Notes under the pieces: model-generated
What the model was told of the DNA's origin: nothing
The model's database searches: none
What the model saw: the letters and a program-made list of their open reading frames with translations, nothing else
Translations under genes and position numbers: made by a program
Origin: Actinomadura terrae
Lineage (GTDB): Bacteria; Actinomycetota; Actinomycetes; Streptosporangiales; Streptosporangiaceae
Direction: 5' to 3'
Assembly (NCBI RefSeq): GCF_022751215.1
Contig: NZ_JAICDG010000001.1
Span: 744,001-808,000 of the forward strand
Length of the DNA: 64,000 nucleotides
Shown here: piece by piece, positions 62,101 to 64,000 of the stretch
How positions within the stretch are numbered: the stretch's first letter is position 1
How the letters are laid out: each line of letters begins with the position of its first letter

Positions 62101-62571
62101 GTGATTCGAACTGCTACAGCCGATGACGTCCCCGCGATCCGGCAGCTGATCCGCGACCTGGCGGAGTACGAGCGGGCCCTGCACGAGGTGAAGGTCACCG
62201 AGGAGCAGCTGCGCGCCGGCCTGTTCGGGGACGAGCCGCGCGTGTTCGCGCACGTCGCCGAGCATGAGGGACGGGTCGTCGGGTTCGCCATGTGGTTCCT
62301 CACCTTCTCGACGTGGGAGGGCGTCCACGGGATCTACCTGGAGGACCTCTACGTCGACCCCGGCGTCCGGGGGCACGGGTACGGGAAGGCGCTGCTCACG
62401 GAGCTGGCGCGGGTCGCCGACGAGAACGGGTACGCGCGGGTCGAATGGTCTGTCCTGAAGTGGAACACCCCGGCCATCGGCTTCTACGAGTCCCTCGGCG
62501 CCCGCCCGCAGGACGAGTGGCAGGTGTACCGGCTCACCGGGGACGCTCTCACCAAGGTCGCCCGCGCCTGA
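62101..62571 (+). CDS. GNAT acetyltransferase, diamine-acetyltransferase-like
   Basis: 156 residues. The order YLEDLYVDPGVRGHGYGKALL and WSVLKWNTPAIGFYESLGA follows spermidine/spermine-type (SSAT) acetyltransferases. Acetylates an amine, perhaps a polyamine. GTG 62101, possibly leaderless. Followed by an 11-base stop-spanning repeat and a terminator. Confidence 0.88.
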   Translation: MIRTATADDVPAIRQLIRDLAEYERALHEVKVTEEQLRAGLFGDEPRVFAHVAEHEGRVVGFAMWFLTFSTWEGVHGIYLEDLYVDPGVRGHGYGKALLTELARVADENGYARVEWSVLKWNTPAIGFYESLGARPQDEWQVYRLTGDALTKVARA

Positions 62572-62611
62572 AGCACGCCTGAAGCACGCCTGAGGCACAC
62601 GAAGCACATGA
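62563..62611. repeat. Stop-spanning 11-bp tandem repeat after the GNAT gene
   Basis: CGCCTGAAGCA repeats with TGA at 62569 (the stop), 62580 and 62591, exactly 11 bases apart, then diverged copies (CACACGAAG, CACATGAGG). Confidence 0.85.
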
Positions 62612-62635
62612 GGCCCGCCCTGGGGACGGGCCTCA
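62609..62635. terminator. Bidirectional terminator
   Basis: TGAGGCCCG / CGGGCCTCA, nine perfect pairs with a nine-base loop, between the convergent GNAT and aminopeptidase genes. Confidence 0.75.
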
Positions 62636-62641
62636 CGCGGG

Positions 62642-64000
62642 TCACCAGCTGGTCGGCTTGTCCTTGGTGTAGAGCCAGGCGTCGAACAGCCCGTCGAGCT
62701 GCTTGTGGGAGATCCGTTCGGCGAGCGCGATGAACTGCTCGGTCGTCACGTTGCCGTTGCGGTGCGCGCTCGTCCACGTCTTCAGGAGGGCGAAGAAGGC
62801 GCGGTCGCCGATGCGGTCGCGCAGGGCCTGGAGGGTGAGGCCGCCGCGCCAGTACGCGGTGAGGGTGAACAGCTCGTTCGCGCCCGGGTCGCCCGCCTGG
62901 CGGTCGCGCCACAGCTCGTCGTAATACGGCCAGTCATCGGTCTTGGCGTAGAGGTTGTCGAAGGTCTGCTTCGCGGTCGGGCCGCCGTGCTGCTCGTCCC
63001 ACAGCCATTCGGCGTAGGTCGCGAAGCCCTCGTTGAGCCAGATGTCCTTCCAGCGCCGCACGCTGACGCTGTCGCCGAACCACTGGTGCGCCAGCTCGTG
63101 GACGATCGTCGGGGTGTCGGGCTGGTAGCCGTAGATCGGGCGGCTCTGCGTCTCCAGCGAGAAGGCCACGTCCACGCCGACGCGGATGCCGCCGGTCGAG
63201 GCGAAGGGGTAGCGGCCGAAGACCTTCTCCTCCCAGTCGATCGCCTTGATCGTGCCCTCGTGGATCGTCTTCAGCTCGCCCGCGCGGTTCGGCGCGACGG
63301 CGGTGATGACGGGGATGCCGCGCTGGGTGCGGCCCTTCTGGAGGGTGAACTTGCCGATGGCCAGCATCGCCAGGTAGCTCGCCATGGGGGAGCGCTCGTT
63401 CCACACGAATGTGGACTTCTCGCCGCGCGTCCACTCGCCGCCGGGCTGCCCGTTGGACAGCACCTGCGTGCCCTTGGGAACCGTCACGCGGTAGGTGTAG
63501 GTGGCCTTGTCGGACGGGTGGTCGTTGCTCGGGAACCAGGTGGACGCGCCGTCGGGCTCGCTGACGACGTAGGCGCCGTCCGGGGTCCTGATCCAGCCGA
63601 ATTCACCGAGGTCGGGGCGGGTCACGGATTTCGGCGTGCCCGCGTAGGCGACGGTGACGGTGAAGCGGCGTCCCTTCGGCAGGCCCTCGCGCGGGGTGAC
63701 CACGAGTTCCTGGCCCTCGCGGGTGAAGCGCGCGTTCCGGCCGTCCACCTGGACGCTCTTGACCGTGAGCTGCTTCAGGTCGAGGTCGAAGCGGGACAGG
63801 TCCTGGGTCGCGCGGGCCTTGATGCGGGCGGTCGCGACCAGCGCGTTGGAGGCGGGGGTGTAATCGAGCGACAGGTCATAGTGGGCGACGTCGTATCCGC
63901 CGTTCCCCTCCAGGGGGAAGTACGGGTCGCCCGCGCCGGGCGCGCCGGGGGAGAACCGGTGGCCGTGGGACGCGGCGATGGCGGGGGTCGCGGGTGCCAC
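62642..64000 (-). CDS. M1-family metalloaminopeptidase, 5' end outside window
   Basis: 452 codons seen; the N-terminus is cut by the window edge. The gluzincin active site is HELAHQWFGD with the third zinc ligand in NEGFATYAEW. The residues at the edge (ATPAIAASHGHRFSPG) look like the end of a signal peptide, so the enzyme is probably exported. It lacks the long C-terminal domain of ERAP-type aminopeptidases, like the short secreted M1 peptidases of Streptomyces. Confidence 0.9.
   Translation of the reverse strand: MAPATPAIAASHGHRFSPGAPGAGDPYFPLEGNGGYDVAHYDLSLDYTPASNALVATARIKARATQDLSRFDLDLKQLTVKSVQVDGRNARFTREGQELVVTPREGLPKGRRFTVTVAYAGTPKSVTRPDLGEFGWIRTPDGAYVVSEPDGASTWFPSNDHPSDKATYTYRVTVPKGTQVLSNGQPGGEWTRGEKSTFVWNERSPMASYLAMLAIGKFTLQKGRTQRGIPVITAVAPNRAGELKTIHEGTIKAIDWEEKVFGRYPFASTGGIRVGVDVAFSLETQSRPIYGYQPDTPTIVHELAHQWFGDSVSVRRWKDIWLNEGFATYAEWLWDEQHGGPTAKQTFDNLYAKTDDWPYYDELWRDRQAGDPGANELFTLTAYWRGGLTLQALRDRIGDRAFFALLKTWTSAHRNGNVTTEQFIALAERISHKQLDGLFDAWLYTKDKPTSW

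Overview
This is a 64 kb stretch of a very GC-rich actinobacterial chromosome. The evidence is pervasive G/C third positions, many GTG and TTG starts, and marker genes confined to Actinobacteria: sigR/rsrA, a WhiB1-type protein, a PdtaS-like kinase, DasR, an XRE/DUF397 module and mycothiol-era redox control. The gene set (XRE/DUF397/ATPase modules, DasR, an ESX-type module) suggests a filamentous or Streptosporangiales-like actinomycete, perhaps close to Actinomadura; that placement is inference. I saw no rRNA, tRNA, CRISPR array, transposase or prophage.

Layout. 1-15.3 kb (minus strand) is an accessory operon: a phospholipase D-like protein, a giant 3347-residue beta-rich protein and a second giant protein running off the left edge. 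15.6-29.3 kb holds a GNAT enzyme, an APC permease, a DUF3054 membrane protein, a hydrolase/acyl-CoA-synthetase fusion, a P450, L-2-hydroxyglutarate oxidase, histidinol phosphatase, a coiled-coil protein, a Tat-type flavoprotein and a Ser/Thr kinase. 29.6-32 kb is rsgA-aroA. 32.1-40.4 kb looks inserted: an ECF sigma/anti-sigma pair and its likely target (a secreted CHRD protein), a DoxX protein, a lower-GC type VII-secretion-like module, and an XRE/DUF397/ATPase module. 40.4-43.8 kb has an SRAP protein, a DksA/TraR zinc finger, a methyltransferase and sigR-rsrA. 44-54 kb has a sugar epimerase, two membrane HD proteins, a stand-alone biotin carboxylase, a YefM/YoeB toxin-antitoxin, and bioD. 53.7-62 kb has Uma2, dasR, bioF, pdtaS, whiB1, a diacylglycerol kinase, a membrane protein and a sigF/rsbW pair. 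The window ends inside an M1 aminopeptidase.

From memory, the order aroA-rsgA, SRAP, sigR-rsrA, pdtaS, whiB1, lipid kinase, membrane protein mirrors the Mycobacterium tuberculosis Rv3217c-Rv3228 block, with extra genes inserted between aroA and the SRAP gene.

Main observations. (1) The PLD/giant-protein operon is the best candidate for an undescribed system. (2) At least ten genes here are followed by degenerate tandem copies of their own last codons including the stop codon; periods are 11-28 bp and mostly not multiples of three, and in several arrays the copied stop is kept while flanks drift. (3) Regulatory sites can be read directly: a SigR-type promoter before sigR, a matching pair of ECF promoters for the sigma gene and the CHRD gene, a CRP-type palindrome before whiB1, and a perfect palindrome before yefM. 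(4) A YbaB-family gene is frameshifted in an A5 run, and rsgA appears to need a CTG start.
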